This document shows, one piece after another, positions 32,198 to 43,530 of a stretch of DNA of 64,000 nt. Numbering within the stretch: the first letter of the stretch is position 1; each line of letters begins with the position of its first letter. A model generated the notes under the pieces. It was not told the origin of the DNA. It worked only from the letters and a program-made list of their open reading frames with translations, and searched no databases. The position numbers and the translations under genes are program-made. The DNA is from Sciurus carolinensis (taxonomy: Eukaryota > Chordata > Mammalia > Rodentia > Sciuridae), in assembly GCF_902686445.1 (NCBI RefSeq), contig NC_062223.1, positions 39,340,998 to 39,404,997 of the forward strand, written 5' to 3'.

Positions 32198-32254
32198 ATG
32201 GGAAATGCTGAAACCAAAAAAAGGGATCTCTATTGCTTTCTTAGCTTCTGTTAG
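32198..32254 (+). pseudogene. gag N-terminal remnant of class II ERV
   Basis: An ATG about 120 bases after the primer-binding site opens a frame starting M-G-N-A-E-T, with Gly2 as expected for N-myristoylation of a betaretrovirus-like Gag. It meets a stop at 32252-32254 after 18 codons. Nothing downstream is recognisable as capsid, protease or polymerase, so the provirus is broken very early. Confidence 0.55.
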
Positions 32255-33739
32255 ATCTCCATCTCTCTTAGGCTTACATTTAAAATGTAAATTTCAGAAA
32301 ATTGGTTTGAGATGAAAAAAGATGAAAAAAGAAAAAAAAAAGGGTAATTTTCAAATTCAAGTCAGTTCTGGCAGACTATCTTGTTTTCTTCTGGCACTCT
32401 ACCAACCTGCTTTCTTAACTAGTTTCTCCTTAATCTGGGCCAAAACTAAATTCTGATTTGATAAATGCTCTTAACTACATTTGTATGATATCTTAAAAAT
32501 GAATAAATTAGATTTAACACAAATGCAGTCAATCTTCCTAACGATGTTTGTTAAAGGAGACATCTGATTAATTTACAAGGTTGAGGTGCACAACAGCAAC
32601 TGCTAAGGTAATATGTTTAAATATTAAATATGTTTTCATAAATTGGTAAATGGAAAAATGTTTGAGATTGTTTTATGTCTGTGTGTTCACTAAAACAAGG
32701 TTACCAAGAACAAGATTTTATCAGGTGTATATATACAGCTGAGTATGATAGATTTCGATTAAAATGCCACAAAAAACAAAGTACTTCATTTTAATTTGTC
32801 TACATTCAAAAATTTTCATAAAGATTGTTTTAAAATGTAAATTTAAAAGGAGGGAAAGAGATATATGAAGGTTAGTGATGGGAAATAGATACAAGGTTCA
32901 TGCAGGGTAAGAGACATAAGGCTTGTCGTGAGAAGTAGATATACAGTTTGTGAAGGGAATAAGATAAGGCTCATGAAGGGAAAGAGAGAAGGTTTATAAA
33001 GGTCTGAGTAAGTGATAAGAATGTTCACATAAGTGACAAAATGGTCGACATAAGTGACAAAGGGTTAGGTTTTAACTAAACTTGATATGTAACTAGCACA
33101 ATCAGTTAAAGTTACTCAAGTCTTTTCCTAAGACCAAATTTTAATGTACTGATATAAACCAAAGTTTAATCCTCTCTGTGTTAATGTAATAAGGATTTCT
33201 TAAAACATTAATCTGCATTTATGTATCAAGATAATTTCTTAGCTCTTACATCTCCCAGTAAAAGAAAAAAAAGATTGCTGGTCTCTATCATCACCATATT
33301 CATTTATTTTGTATTAATATTATTCCAGGACTCATATTTTCTTATTTCTCTCATAGAAGCCCCTGTCTCCCAGATGACTTTACAACCTGTTCTTTTTAAA
33401 CCAGAATTTTATCATGGACTTCTGAACTGATCAAAACTTTCCTGAGAGGGGAAACCTATTAAAATGATTAAACTAAGAGCCAAGTAACAAATGAATAACT
33501 TATAAGAGAAAATTGTATTCTGAAAATAAGGCTAAAATACATAACTAAAATTAAGGACATGACATAGTTTGAGTTTCCCAGTAACTAGATAAAAATGTAA
33601 AAGACAAATTATTTAGTTTTTATTGTTTCATTTACTTACAATGCAGATTTGTAAAAAGGCCCTGTACCCCTTTTCCTTTTTTCTTTCTTTCTTTTTTTAT
33701 TGTTTACTTCTAGAAACTTGGCTCTTTAGCCCTTTGTTT
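32255..33739. other. unrecognised sequence downstream of the ERV leader
   Basis: Similarity to retroviral genes is not visible beyond 32300. An A-rich run with a duplicated 'gatgaaaaaa' lies at 32311-32341. A degenerate minisatellite occupies about 32848-33070. The rest is AT-rich. It may be decayed ERV internal sequence or unrelated DNA. Confidence 0.5.
32848..33070. repeat. degenerate minisatellite, ~24-bp period
   Basis: Six to seven imperfect units of the type 'ggttcatgaagggaaagaga' plus TAAA, seen as 'ggttagtgatgggaaatag', 'ggttcatgcagggtaagag', 'ggcttgtcgtgagaagtag' and 'ggctcatgaagggaaagag'. They are followed by two copies of 'acataagtgacaaa' (33027-33062). Units differ by several bases and small indels, so the array is old. 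It lies between the ERV leader and unrecognised sequence. Confidence 0.65.
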
Positions 33740-34135
33740 AAGAGGTCATTACTGCATGCCAAATAACCCTAAGATTGGAGGTTTATTGTTTTTAAAAATA
33801 TGCATTTACTTAGCTCATATATCTGAAAGCATAATTGGGATAACTCAATCTGCACTTGGTACAGCTAAGTTTTTCTCTCTAGCCTGGGGAATGTTCTTCT
33901 CTTATAAGATGGAAATGAAAGAGAGGACAAACTGAACATTTAAGTGCTTCTGAAAACTGTATTTGTACTCTCCATGAACAGCCTGTTGGCCAAAGCAAGT
34001 AATGTGATTTGGCCTGGGGTCAAGGAATGGGATGTCCCCTGTTCCACCCTCATAGAAGAACCCTACAAAGCTGATAGAGAAAGGTATGGACATCTGGAAG
34101 GAAGTGGAGAATCATATTAGCAATCTGGTTTCTCA
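33740..34135. repeat. ancient LTR-like mammalian repeat fragment
   Basis: 'ctgttggccaaagcaagtaa' plus 'tgtgatttggcctggggtca' resembles the old mammalian repeat phrase 'attggccaaagcaagtcacatggccaagcc'. Upstream, 'catttacttagctcatatat' fits its other end. Family not assigned. Confidence 0.4.
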
Positions 34136-34139
34136 TAGC

Positions 34140-34600
34140 CATATCCAGTCATTCAGTTAGCAATTATTGAAAAACTAATATGTGGCAGAAACTATTATAA
34201 ACATTAGGGAGAACAAAATGAAAAAAAAAATAAATCTCTAGTCTCACATTTAGCTGAGTGCTTCACTTAATATGTATACATGAAGCACATAAAACACTAA
34301 TTAGTGACAAATACTATAGAAAACACCATAAATGAAATAAGGGGAATAGGAAACATGGGTGGGGGTAACATTTGAAATGAGATGATAAGAGGAAAACATT
34401 TTGAAGAGGCATTTAACTGAAGAACTAAATGAGGTGAAGTTACTAACTTTACTGGAAGCGGGAAAGTCAGCTAATAACTCATGGAGAAAAGAGTAATTGG
34501 GAAGACCCCAAACTGAAGCCAATCAAGTTAGGCAAACAAGAGGAGTCACTGGAAGTTTGAATCATAGAAATAAGAATGAAAGGAGGAAAATGTGGATTTT
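34140..34600. other. intergenic DNA, possible L2-like start
   Basis: 'attcagttagcaattattga' to 'acattagggagaacaaaatg' faintly resembles the 'attcaacaaatatttattgag' L2-type segment. The remainder is A-rich and unrecognised. Confidence 0.35.
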
Positions 34601-34959
34601 TGTCATAGTTTGGATCATAAGCATTCCCAGAGTTTCATGTATTAAATGCCTAGATTCCAGGGAGGTGTTATTGTGAAGTGGTGGAGTCTTTAGAAGCTGG
34701 GGCTTAGTGGGAGGTTCTTGAAAAAGATTATGGGAAACTGGTCTATTCCTTTCTCTCTTTTGCTCCCTAGCCTTGAAGTGAGTCATTTTTCCCTGCTGTG
34801 AGCTTCTGAATTATGTGTGGTATCATTGTGGGTCCAAAAGTAATAGGGACATCCAATCATGGAATGAAATCTCCAAATCTATGAGTAAAAATAAACCCTT
34901 TCTCTTTATAAAGCTGATTACATCAGGTACATGTTGCAGTAATGACAAGCATACTAACA
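34601..34959 (+). mobile_element. MaLR provirus, 5' LTR
   Basis: Starts TGTCATAGTTTGGATC and ends at ACTAACA, about 359 bp. AATAAA (34891-34896) lies near the end. The blocks 'gtggggcttagtgggaggtt'-like ('ggggcttagtgggaggttct') and 'ccttgaagtgagtcattttt' are typical of MaLR LTRs. It is directly followed by 'gagaattggttccaagaagt', the primer-binding/leader region expected for this group. Confidence 0.75.
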
Positions 34960-36420
34960 GAGAATTGGTTCCAAGAAGTGGGGACTCTGTCATCACTACA
35001 TTACCTGACGGCATGGAAGAGAATTGAGAGTTGATTTTGAGACAGAGTTTGAAAAATTTTAGAGAAGCAGGCTAGCAAAAGCCTAAAATGCTGTAAGTGG
35101 AGCTTAAGGAGCAACTTTGGTGGAGCTCAGAATGCTAACAGGAATGTGGACAGTACCTCAATGCTAATGAAGTTTCAGATGGAAATGGGATTACTATTAG
35201 GAATTGGACTAGGGGGCATCCTTGTTACACCGTAGCAAAGGATTTGACTGCATTTTATCCATGCCCTGAGACTCTGTGGGATGCTAAGCATCAAGGTGGT
35301 AGACAAGTCTTTCTGGTGAAGGAAACTTCAGGGCAGCACAGCATTCAGGCAGTGTCATGGATATTACTGACTGCTTTTAGCTAAATGTACATTGAGAACT
35401 GGGAACCAAAAGAGCATTGTTGAAATATTTGGACAACTTAGATTTGGGCCAGAAAAGGAATGCTTATAAAGGTTTGAAGAGGGTTGTGGTTATTAACATC
35501 CTTATAAGGAAACTCAGTGCTTTGTACTGGAACAATAAGAAGTATGCTGTCAGGGCATCTCAGGAGTCTGCAGTTTCGCCCCACATATCACAGGGTCTAA
35601 AGTGAAGAAATAAAAATTTTAATCAAAGACTTTCATTTGTGAAAAGAGATTTAGGGCACATTGTGAATCCATAAGCATTTGTTCAGCTATCCCAGCACTT
35701 GAACTATTGCAGCTGCGGGTAAGGTCCACATGTATCTCACACTGGTGGCAGTTCCTGGCATCATTCATGTGATGCTAGTTTTGCAGGAATTTACAATGCA
35801 AGAGTTGGTAGGACCCCACTAAGATTTCAAAGGAACATACTAGAGGCAAGGCAATATGTGGCAGGGTCAGAATTTCTGCAGCTCCTGATGAGGCAATGCA
35901 TGGAACTGTGAGGGTGAACCTGAGACTGCCCTGGAGACCCAGGAATGTAGCAATGAGCTACTCCTGCTGAGAGAAACTTCAGGCCATTGAGAAATCTGTC
36001 TGAAAGAGATCATGTGATTGCAATTAGCAAAGTCTTTGGAATAGGGCTGCCTAAAGTCTTGAGAACCCACATTCTGCCATGTTGTGTCCCAGATATCAGA
36101 TCTGGCAACTCGGGACTTAATGTTTACTCTGCTATATTTTAATTTTGACTTGGTCAAATTCCTCCTCATTATTCCCCGAATCCTCCCTTGTGGAACAGGA
36201 ATGTTTACCCTGCTTCTCTCTAATCATTGTATCTCTGAAGCATGCAAGATTTTTTTTTTTTATATATATGGAATCACCATTGAATTTTTCTTGAATCTTT
36301 GAGGAGACTTTGGACTTCAATCTTTGAGCTGTGTTGTGATAAGAGTGGTAACTCTTCAGGAAGGATTGAAGGCATTTTGCATGGTGAGATGGATATAAAT
36401 CTTTAGAGAACAGGGTTGGA
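34960..36420 (+). mobile_element. MaLR provirus, internal region
   Basis: About 1.46 kb between two LTRs of the same group. It begins 'gagaattggttccaagaagt' and continues with a 'gaagcaggctagcaaaagcc'-type block. I recognise this as the non-autonomous internal sequence of MaLR elements, which keep only remnants related to ERVL gag and depend on ERVL machinery. Open frames are short and meaningless. Confidence 0.65.
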
Positions 36421-37336
36421 ATTCTACACTTTAGGTCTTAAGTGACCCTTAAATGTTCATGTGTCAAAGACTTAGTCCCCAAGGAGTTACTATTGGGAGA
36501 TGTTGGTGTCAGGCTCAATAAATAGAATATGGAATGGAACACCAAGAAGAGTTGTTACAGAAAGTGAATTTTATTTACAGCACATTAGGAGAATGTAAGG
36601 AATCACTTTCAAAGTTGTGATTCTTCAAAGCTCAGACAAGCTTCAGGTTATTTGGGCAGGGAATGCACATTTAGGAAGGGGACACCTGCACAGGCGCAGT
36701 CTAACAACGTGCTCCTTCCTACTTCCCATGTTATAAAAATGAAGCTTCAGCTTTTCCTTGGTGGAGATTTTGGTAGTATATTGAAGTGTAAATTTCACCT
36801 CTTGGTCACTGACACATGCTCCTTAGGGCAGCTTATGGAACACTGTATCTGAAAAACAGCTTTAAGAAGACTTTTTATGAAAACAACTTTATTTTGAGCT
36901 ATGGGATCCTGAATGGAAGGCAGTCTCAATCCCATCTTCCCAGGCCACTGAATGCAAGAAGCGGTGTGCATCTTCTTTTTTTTAGGCTGCTGGTGGAAAG
37001 CAACGTGCAATCTGCTTTCTCAGGCTGTACCGGACTAACAGTGAAACCTTTAGGAGTTGGGGTCTACTGGGAGGACTTTAGGTCACTGGGGCACGTGTTC
37101 TTGATGGGAACTATGGGAATCTGGTCTCTTCACAATGCTCTTTTCCTTCCCAGTCATGAGGTCAGCAGCGCCACCCTGCCACACACTCCTGCCAAGATGG
37201 GCTGCTTCAGGACAGAACCAAAAGCAGTGGGGTCAAACTCTCATGAACTGATAACTGCAAAAATGTCAGCCAAAATATTTTCTATTTTTGAGTTCACTAT
37301 TTCCAGTATTTGTTACAAAACAGAAAGTTGATTAAC
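36421..37336 (+). mobile_element. MaLR provirus, 3' LTR, split by another LTR
   Basis: Left piece 36421-36506 ('aaatgttcatgtgtcaaaga', 'cttagtccccaaggagttac') and right piece 37041-37336 ('gaaacctttaggagttgggg', 'ctactgggaggactttaggt', ending 'aaacagaaagttgatt'). Joining them gives a colinear MaLR-type LTR. The insert is the 534-bp LTR described next. Confidence 0.65.
36507..37040 (-). mobile_element. 534-bp ERV LTR inserted in the MaLR 3' LTR
   Basis: Begins TGTCAGGCTC and ends GGACTAACA, so TG...CA termini. Read on the minus strand it has AATAAA (plus-strand tttatt at 36889-36894), so minus orientation is preferred. It interrupts a block that is contiguous in other MaLR LTRs. A clean short target-site duplication is not obvious: the left flank ends GTTGG and the right flank starts GTGAA. 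A long plus-strand open frame (36816-37331) simply crosses the LTR and its border. Confidence 0.6.
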
Positions 37337-39140
37337 CCAGATTTGTAAAATACCATCAAGACTGAATTTCAGAGCAAAGACAATGATGGATTTTTGTGGC
37401 ATGACTAGATGCAATCTACAACAGGCTCATTGTCTATTCTATTTGGGAGAGAGTGTGGTTTATCAAGGTAGGGGAGATACAGACACCAATGTGATAACGA
37501 AATGATGTAGAATGGTGACTTGGAACCTTAGTCCAGGGCCATGATAGTGGTGGTTGCTTAAAATTGAATTTATTTTAAGGAATGATTGACAGTTTGGGCT
37601 AGTAAGTTGGACCTGGCTAAGGAAGAAACCAACAACCCAAAAAAGCTGCCATTAAAAATTTTAGTCTGAGAAAAAATAATGCAAAATTGATCATTATTAA
37701 AACTGGAGAAGTCATGAAAAGAATTGGGCTTTTGATGATGACCAAGAGTTTGTTCTTGGATGTTTCTGAATGTGGAGATGCCGGGTATATATAAGTCTGA
37801 ATGTTAGCGGGGAGGCTTATCCTAAAAAAACTTTCAACCTCAATCATCCTGAAGGATGTTTGAAACTAGAGTTATTCAGGACATGGTTCTCTAATGCACT
37901 TTTACAAGTTTAATATATTGATGTATTGATACATTAAATTTAAATACATATGTCTTAAAAGCACTGCCCAGAGTGCTTATGCAATCTTAGCATAATGCCT
38001 TTTAGTTCTTAGATAACCTGTAAAGATAGTGACTTTATGTAAGTTTCAACCAAATGACTTTGTGGTTAAGGAAGGATTTCTATTGCAACAGTAGAAATGG
38101 AGTTTAAGTGAGCTATAGAAAGCAAATCAAATGAGCTGATAAAAAGGGTCTCTTGGGCTGATGATAAGATCTAACTGAGCATGAAGGTGCCCAAGGCTCA
38201 CCTGAACTCAAATGATTCCAGGAACATTCTGGAATCAAATGCCCACAAAGGTCCAGTAAGTGTGATCACAGAGTTTGTGTACAGCAATATCTAAGCTGGG
38301 TAGGATTAAAATCCAACCTGTGCAAGTCAGAGAAGGAACAGGATTCCATTGCGACTACCTCATTGTGACCTTTTACTTAAAGTCCAGTCTCCGAAACACG
38401 AGGGATATGCTTCTGATTGGTTTTTGCTTAATTTTAGAGTGCTGTGATCTTTTGCTTCTATTTAAAAATTTATAATACATTTTTGCTTCCACATCCACAC
38501 ACAAGTCAGGGTGGCAGGGGCAATTAACTTGGTGTGTATTTTACAGATAAATAAAGATTCCCAAATAATCTGCACATAGGGATATTTGGTCAGGCCTGAA
38601 GATTTAATTGAACTTACTATTCATTTACAATTAGTTTGTTTTATTTACTTTCTTATATCATTAGCACACTTATTAAAAAGGAGATACAAATAAACTTTGG
38701 GCCAATTACATAAGAAAATAATTGGATTTTATTAATCCAGGAACTCAGGCAATCAATTAAGGCAAGAGTACTCTGGTCTTAGTCCCCTCATTATTCTTCA
38801 CGCTAATTAATCAGAAATACTAATGTATTGTTTAAAAATGGAATGCTTTAGTCATTTAGACAACATATAAAAACTCCTAAAGCAGAAAGGTTTATGTCTT
38901 TGGAAAAAATGCCTATTTTTATTGAATTAATTGTCTGCTTTAAAGTAGGAAATATCATTCTGAGTGATAGTGAGTTCATCATAAATCTTGCTAAATAAAT
39001 GTATTTTATTAATGACATTTTCAAGTTTCAAGCAGTGTCAATTGGTTCACGAGCAAAGAATAAAATAGATCATGTGTAAGTTCAAAACTTCATTTATTAG
39101 CCTTTTTATCCACATAGCAATAGGCAGGGTATTAAAACTC
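37337..39140. other. intergenic DNA, nothing recognised
   Basis: AT-rich, with short open frames only (for example 37617-37847 minus and 38275-38475 plus) that show no domain. No SINE or L1 signature was seen. Confidence 0.5.
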
Positions 39141-39144
39141 TATA

Positions 39145-39280
39145 TGCTTAAGTTTCCTCACTCTAAGATGGGGGTGATAATGTTAGCATCTACAAAGAAT
39201 AATTATAGCAATGGGAAAATGCAGTAATGGAAGTAAAGTTCCTGGTATATATTAGGTGTTCAATAAATGTTTCTTTTTAA
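39145..39280 (+). repeat. MIR-family SINE fragment
   Basis: 'cttaagtttcctcactctaa' then 'gatgggggtgataatgttag', later 'cctggtatatattaggtgtt' and 'caataaatgttt'. This is the MIR plus-strand order (ctcagtttcctcatctgtaa / aatggggataataatagt / cctggcacatagtaagcgct / caataaatg). Confidence 0.7.
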
Positions 39281-39399
39281 AGTCATCATTATTAGTAGTG
39301 GGGGATCTCTACATTTTCTCTTTAAAAAAGTAACATTGAGATACTTCAACATGATCAATCACTGATTAATCATCACCTAACCATACCAATATGTAGGCT

Positions 39400-41900
39400 A
39401 CTTAGAAACTGCAGTTTTTCTTTTTCTGTGAATAAAATCATCAGGATTTTGATAGGGATTATATTGCATCTCTAATTTTCTTAGGGTAGTATGGACATTT
39501 GAAGTTCTGATCACAAATTAAGGGCCTTTCCATCGTTTTAAAATATGTTTTCATGAGTGTTTTTTAGATTCCACTATCGAGATCTTTATGTTCTTGATTA
39601 TATTTATTCCAGTGTGTGTAGTTTTTTTTTTTTTTAATGTTGTCATAAATTGGATTACTTTCTTGAGAAGTTTTTTTTGATTAGAAATGTAACTGATTTT
39701 TGTATGTTGATTTTGTATTACATTTCTTTACTGAATACATTTATTAGTTCTAATCTTTTTGAGTGACATCTTGAAGAAATAGTGATAATTTTATCTTTCC
39801 TCTCCTGAATCTGATATTGTTACTTTTCTTGCCTGATTACTTTTACTAGTATGTGGGATAGAGTCAGCAAGAGTGGGAATCTTTGACTTGTTCTGAGTCT
39901 TATAAGAACAACTTTCAGTTTCTCCCCACTGATTATGATATCAGATGTGACTTTTTAATAATTGGCCTTTATTATGTTGAAGAATTTTCCTTCCATATTA
40001 AACTATTCAGAGTTTTTAGTAAGAAAGGATGTGTGTTGAACTTTGCCAAATTTTTATCTGTCTGTTTTAAGAGGCTCAGGTGTTTGTTTCTCTTCTAGTC
40101 TATAAGCACGAGGTTTAATATTAATTGATTTACATGTTAAAACATTCTTGCATACAAAGAACAAATCCTACTTGATTATCATATATCATATATAAATGTT
40201 GTTTTTATCTTTCTAATATTTTATTGAGAATTTTTACTGTAATATTTATCAGAGATATTGGTCTATAGTTTTATTTTTGTAGTGTCTTTGTCTTATGCCT
40301 TGAAATGATTCTGGTCTTATAAAATATCTTAAAAATATTCTCCCTAGTTCTAATTTTTAAGTAACATTTTAATCTATATTGTTGTTGTCATTGTTATTGT
40401 TGTTGCTATTGGTCTGCTCAGACTTTGTTTCCTCACAATTCAATCTAGTACTTTCAATTTTTCCACAAATTCAGTCATTTCCTCTAAGCCATTCAATTTG
40501 TTGGTATGTAAGTGGAATTATCTTATTCTAATTATGATCCCTTTCTTGTGGACTGTTTCACTTTACTGGGTAAGGTATTCTTGGTTGAAAGGTTTTGCTT
40601 TTCCTTTTTTTTTTTTTTTTTTTCTCTTTTTCTTCCAGTACTTTGAAAAGGCTCTCCAAGTCTTTCATTGCCTGAAAGGTTTCTAGAGAAAATACACTAA
40701 TGGTCTTATGATGATTTTCTTTGATGTAATGAATCTCTTTTTTCTTACAGTGTTCAAAACTCTCTTTGTCATGGGATTTTGAAAGATTAATTATAATACA
40801 TAATGTATCTCAGTGATCTCTCCTTTGGGTTGAATCTGCTTAGAAATCTTTAAGCTTATTATAGCTCTATGTTCATATCTCTTTTCAGATTTTGATACTT
40901 TTCAATGATGATTTTTTTTAAAGAGATTTTTCTCCTTTTCTCTCTCACTTCTTTATCTAGAACATCCATCATCTGTATGTTAGTTCTCTTGATGGCATCC
41001 CATAAACCTCATTAAACTTCCTTCATGCCTTTCCCTCCCTCCACTTTTTCTCTTTGAGTTGGATAATTCAATCTTCAAGTTCATGGATTCTTTATTGTCT
41101 TGATTAAGTCTGTTGTTGATCTTTCAATTGCATGCTTCATTATATTCTTTGTATTCAACAGACCCAAGGATGTATTGTTACAGACTCATTTAGTTGTCTA
41201 TCTTTGTTCTTTCCTTCCACCTCACTGAATTTCTTTAAGATGATTCCTTTGAATTGTTTGGCAGCAAATTTGTATATCTTCATTGTTTATGGTAGATTGC
41301 CAGAAAATTACTATGTTCCTTTTTGTTTTGCTGTGTTTCCTTGACTTTGGGGGTTGCGTGAGGAAGTTGAATTCCTTGAATTTCTTTGCATTTGAAGGAG
41401 ATACCTCTTCCAGTCTTCACAGTTTGGTTTCAGAAGGATGATTTCTTATCATCAACCTGGCTAGGGATCCTTAGACTCTCTTATGTCACTTTTGCAGTGT
41501 TCACATCACACCTCTTTTTTTTTTTTTTTTTCTTTTTCTTTTTGGAGGGAAACTCATAAGACAATATGCTTCCTCTTGTTTTGCAAAATTAGGGTGGGGG
41601 CTGAGAGATTCTCAGTTGTTTTCCTAAAAAAGTGTCCTAATATGCTCAAGAGTGTGTTCCTTTTCCCAATCCCATAGAACCTCTACATTCAACCTATACC
41701 CAGAAGCTCACACTTACCACCCAGGGAACTGTATGTGGGGAGATAGTCACATAGAGATGGGAGGAACACCTAGTATTGGTGGTGTCCATGTACTGGGTGG
41801 GTCAGTCTGAGTGAGACCTTCTATTTGGCTCATAGTTGGGTAGCTCCATCAAGTTTGTGAAGCATGCAGTGAGATTTATGAGGGACCCATTCTGAGGTTC
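39400..41900 (-). mobile_element. ancient L1 (L1M-type), 5' part
   Basis: Minus-strand L1 running from ORF2 reverse-transcriptase sequence to a 5' region. ORF2 phrases on the plus strand include 'gggattatattgcatctcta', 'ctccccactgattatgatat' (cognate of the QGCPLSP neighbourhood), 'cttgcatacaaagaacaaat' and 'tcagagatattggtctatag'. Further right, 'cttgatggcatcccataaac' and 'caagttcatggattctttat' resemble the old L1 leader/ORF1 area. No frame is open. Poly(T) insertions at 39619-39631, 40603-40623 and 41515-41531 suggest later changes. The right boundary is uncertain. Confidence 0.65.
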
Positions 41901-42548
41901 TCAGTTTTGTTTGCCACGAGTTCCTGTCCCTCACTGCTCTCAGCTTCTCTCCATCCCTGTAACTTTCTGATCACGAGTATTCTGGGTAAGGAAACTAGGA
42001 ATGAGATTTTGGGCAATCGTTTACATAAATTATGTCCACTTACTGTGTTCTCCCTTTCCACCATCAAAAAAATCATGGTCAAAGGAGGTCTCTTCACACC
42101 GAACTAAACCACAGTGAAGAAGATAAGAGACCAGTAAAATTAAACTTTTCATCTTAAACTTTTCATTGCATCTGCTCTCAGATTGTTTGCTTTTTCTGTG
42201 GAGAGATGATGAAAGAAACTTATTTTCTCATCTTACTAATGCAATTTCTTGGTCACGTTTTAATATACTTACCAATATGTACAAGAGTTATGCATAATGA
42301 CATATGATATTGTTTAATATGATTAATATCCAGATGAATTAGATTATGATTTTTACCTCAGTGTAATATTTATGTTATAGATTTTGTAGTCACTGTTCTT
42401 CTGATTTGAGAACAGTAATTTCAGAATATTCTTTTCCTTCCTATTTTTTGAAATAGATTAAGTAGCTTCAGAATTATTCATTAACTTATAAGAATACATT
42501 TGTGGAGTCTTTCAGATGTATATTTTTATTTTGGCACAGGAAAAATTT
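41901..42548. other. intergenic DNA
   Basis: Nothing recognised beyond the tail of the ancient L1. AT-rich, with no open frame of interest. Confidence 0.5.
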
Positions 42549-42563
42549 GAAAGTAGAACTGGT
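42549..42563. repeat. 15-bp target-site duplication of SINE, left copy
   Basis: 'gaaagtagaactggt' here and at 42792-42806, perfect match. It defines the SINE boundaries. Confidence 0.9.
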
Positions 42564-42791
42564 ACTGGGGGTGGTGGTCCACACCTATAATCCCAGCAGC
42601 TCAGGGGGCTGAGGCAGGAGCAACACCGGTTCAAAGTCAGCCTCAGCAAAAGTGAGGTGCTAAGTAGCTCAGTGAGACTGTCTCTAAATAAAATACAAAA
42701 TAGGAATAAGGATGTGGCTCAGTGGTTGCGAGCCCCTGAGTTCAATCCCTGGTATCCCTCAACCAAAAAAAAAAAAAAAAAAAAAAAGAAA
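42564..42791 (+). mobile_element. B1-dID type SINE (squirrel-family composite)
   Basis: Left half is 7SL/B1-like: 'tggtggtccacacctataat', 'cccagcagctcagggggctg', 'aggcaggag', with B box GGTTCAAAGTC at 42628-42638. A linker 'aaataaaatacaaaatagg' joins a right half that is ID-like: 'aaggatgtggctcagtggtt' and 'gagttcaatccctggta'. A poly(A) tail follows with AGAAAG. Perfect 15-bp target-site duplications show intact boundaries and L1-driven insertion. This composite is the best taxonomic clue in the window. Confidence 0.9.
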
Positions 42792-42806
42792 GAAAGTAGA
42801 ACTGGT
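42792..42806. repeat. 15-bp target-site duplication of SINE, right copy
   Basis: 'gaaagtagaactggt' following the poly(A), identical to 42549-42563. Confidence 0.9.
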
Positions 42807-43340
42807 GAATGAAATTTTTGAAATAGCATTCTAATTATTTCTATGGTAATTATATAGACTTTCCTGTATTATATTGTGTCAATATCAGTATTTAATATAT
42901 TTAGAATATACATCTCTAATGTGTTAAAATCCATGGATGTAAGTTGAGCAAAACACTAGTTAATACTTTTTGCTTTTGATTATTGATTGAATATCTTTCC
43001 CAATGTGAAAATTTTTTTCTTTTCCCCCTTTATAAATTAAATATGTATATATTTATTTAATCCAACTTTCATTGAAATATCATCAGAATATAAGGGCTTA
43101 AATATCCAAGAAAGACAATGCAAATAAATTATGCTGAGTCCACACATAAGAATATGCAGCCACCAAACTACTACCAACAGATACGAAGGCTATTGATAAA
43201 TGATAGAAGAATTGTAAAACAATATATTCAGAATGCCATTGCAAGTAAGAAAGGGAATCAGTATGTATAATAAGTTAATATTATATAATGTAAGTGAATA
43301 TATGAAATACAAATAAATATATTTCATACTTTTCATACTT

Positions 43341-43530
43341 AGCTGGTGTGGTGGCCCGTGACTCTAACACCAAATATTCAGAAGGCTGAGGAAGGATGAT
43401 CATAAATTCCAGGTCATCTGGGCAACTTAGTGGAATCCTGCCTTAAAATAAAAACTACAAAGATGTGGGTACATAGTCCACAGGTAGAGTACCCCTGCAT
43501 TCAATCCCAGTCCATCAAAACAAAAACAAA
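43341..43530 (+). mobile_element. older B1-dID type SINE
   Basis: 'agctggtgtggtggcccgtg', 'cagaaggctgaggaaggatg', 'cttaaaataaaaactacaaa', 'gatgtgggtacatagtccac' and 'cattcaatcccagt' follow the same order as the SINE at 42564 but with many substitutions. It ends in an A-rich (AAAAC)n tail. It is an older member of the same family, with no clear target-site duplication. Confidence 0.75.

Noticed and set aside
32848..33070. Possible CRISPR-like array because of regularly spaced repeats
   Set aside because: Units are adjacent and degenerate with no unique spacers, and the DNA is mammalian. It is a minisatellite.
36816..37331. 171-codon plus-strand open frame as a possible gene
   Set aside because: It crosses the border between a nested LTR and a MaLR LTR, so it cannot be a conserved gene. 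No domain is seen.
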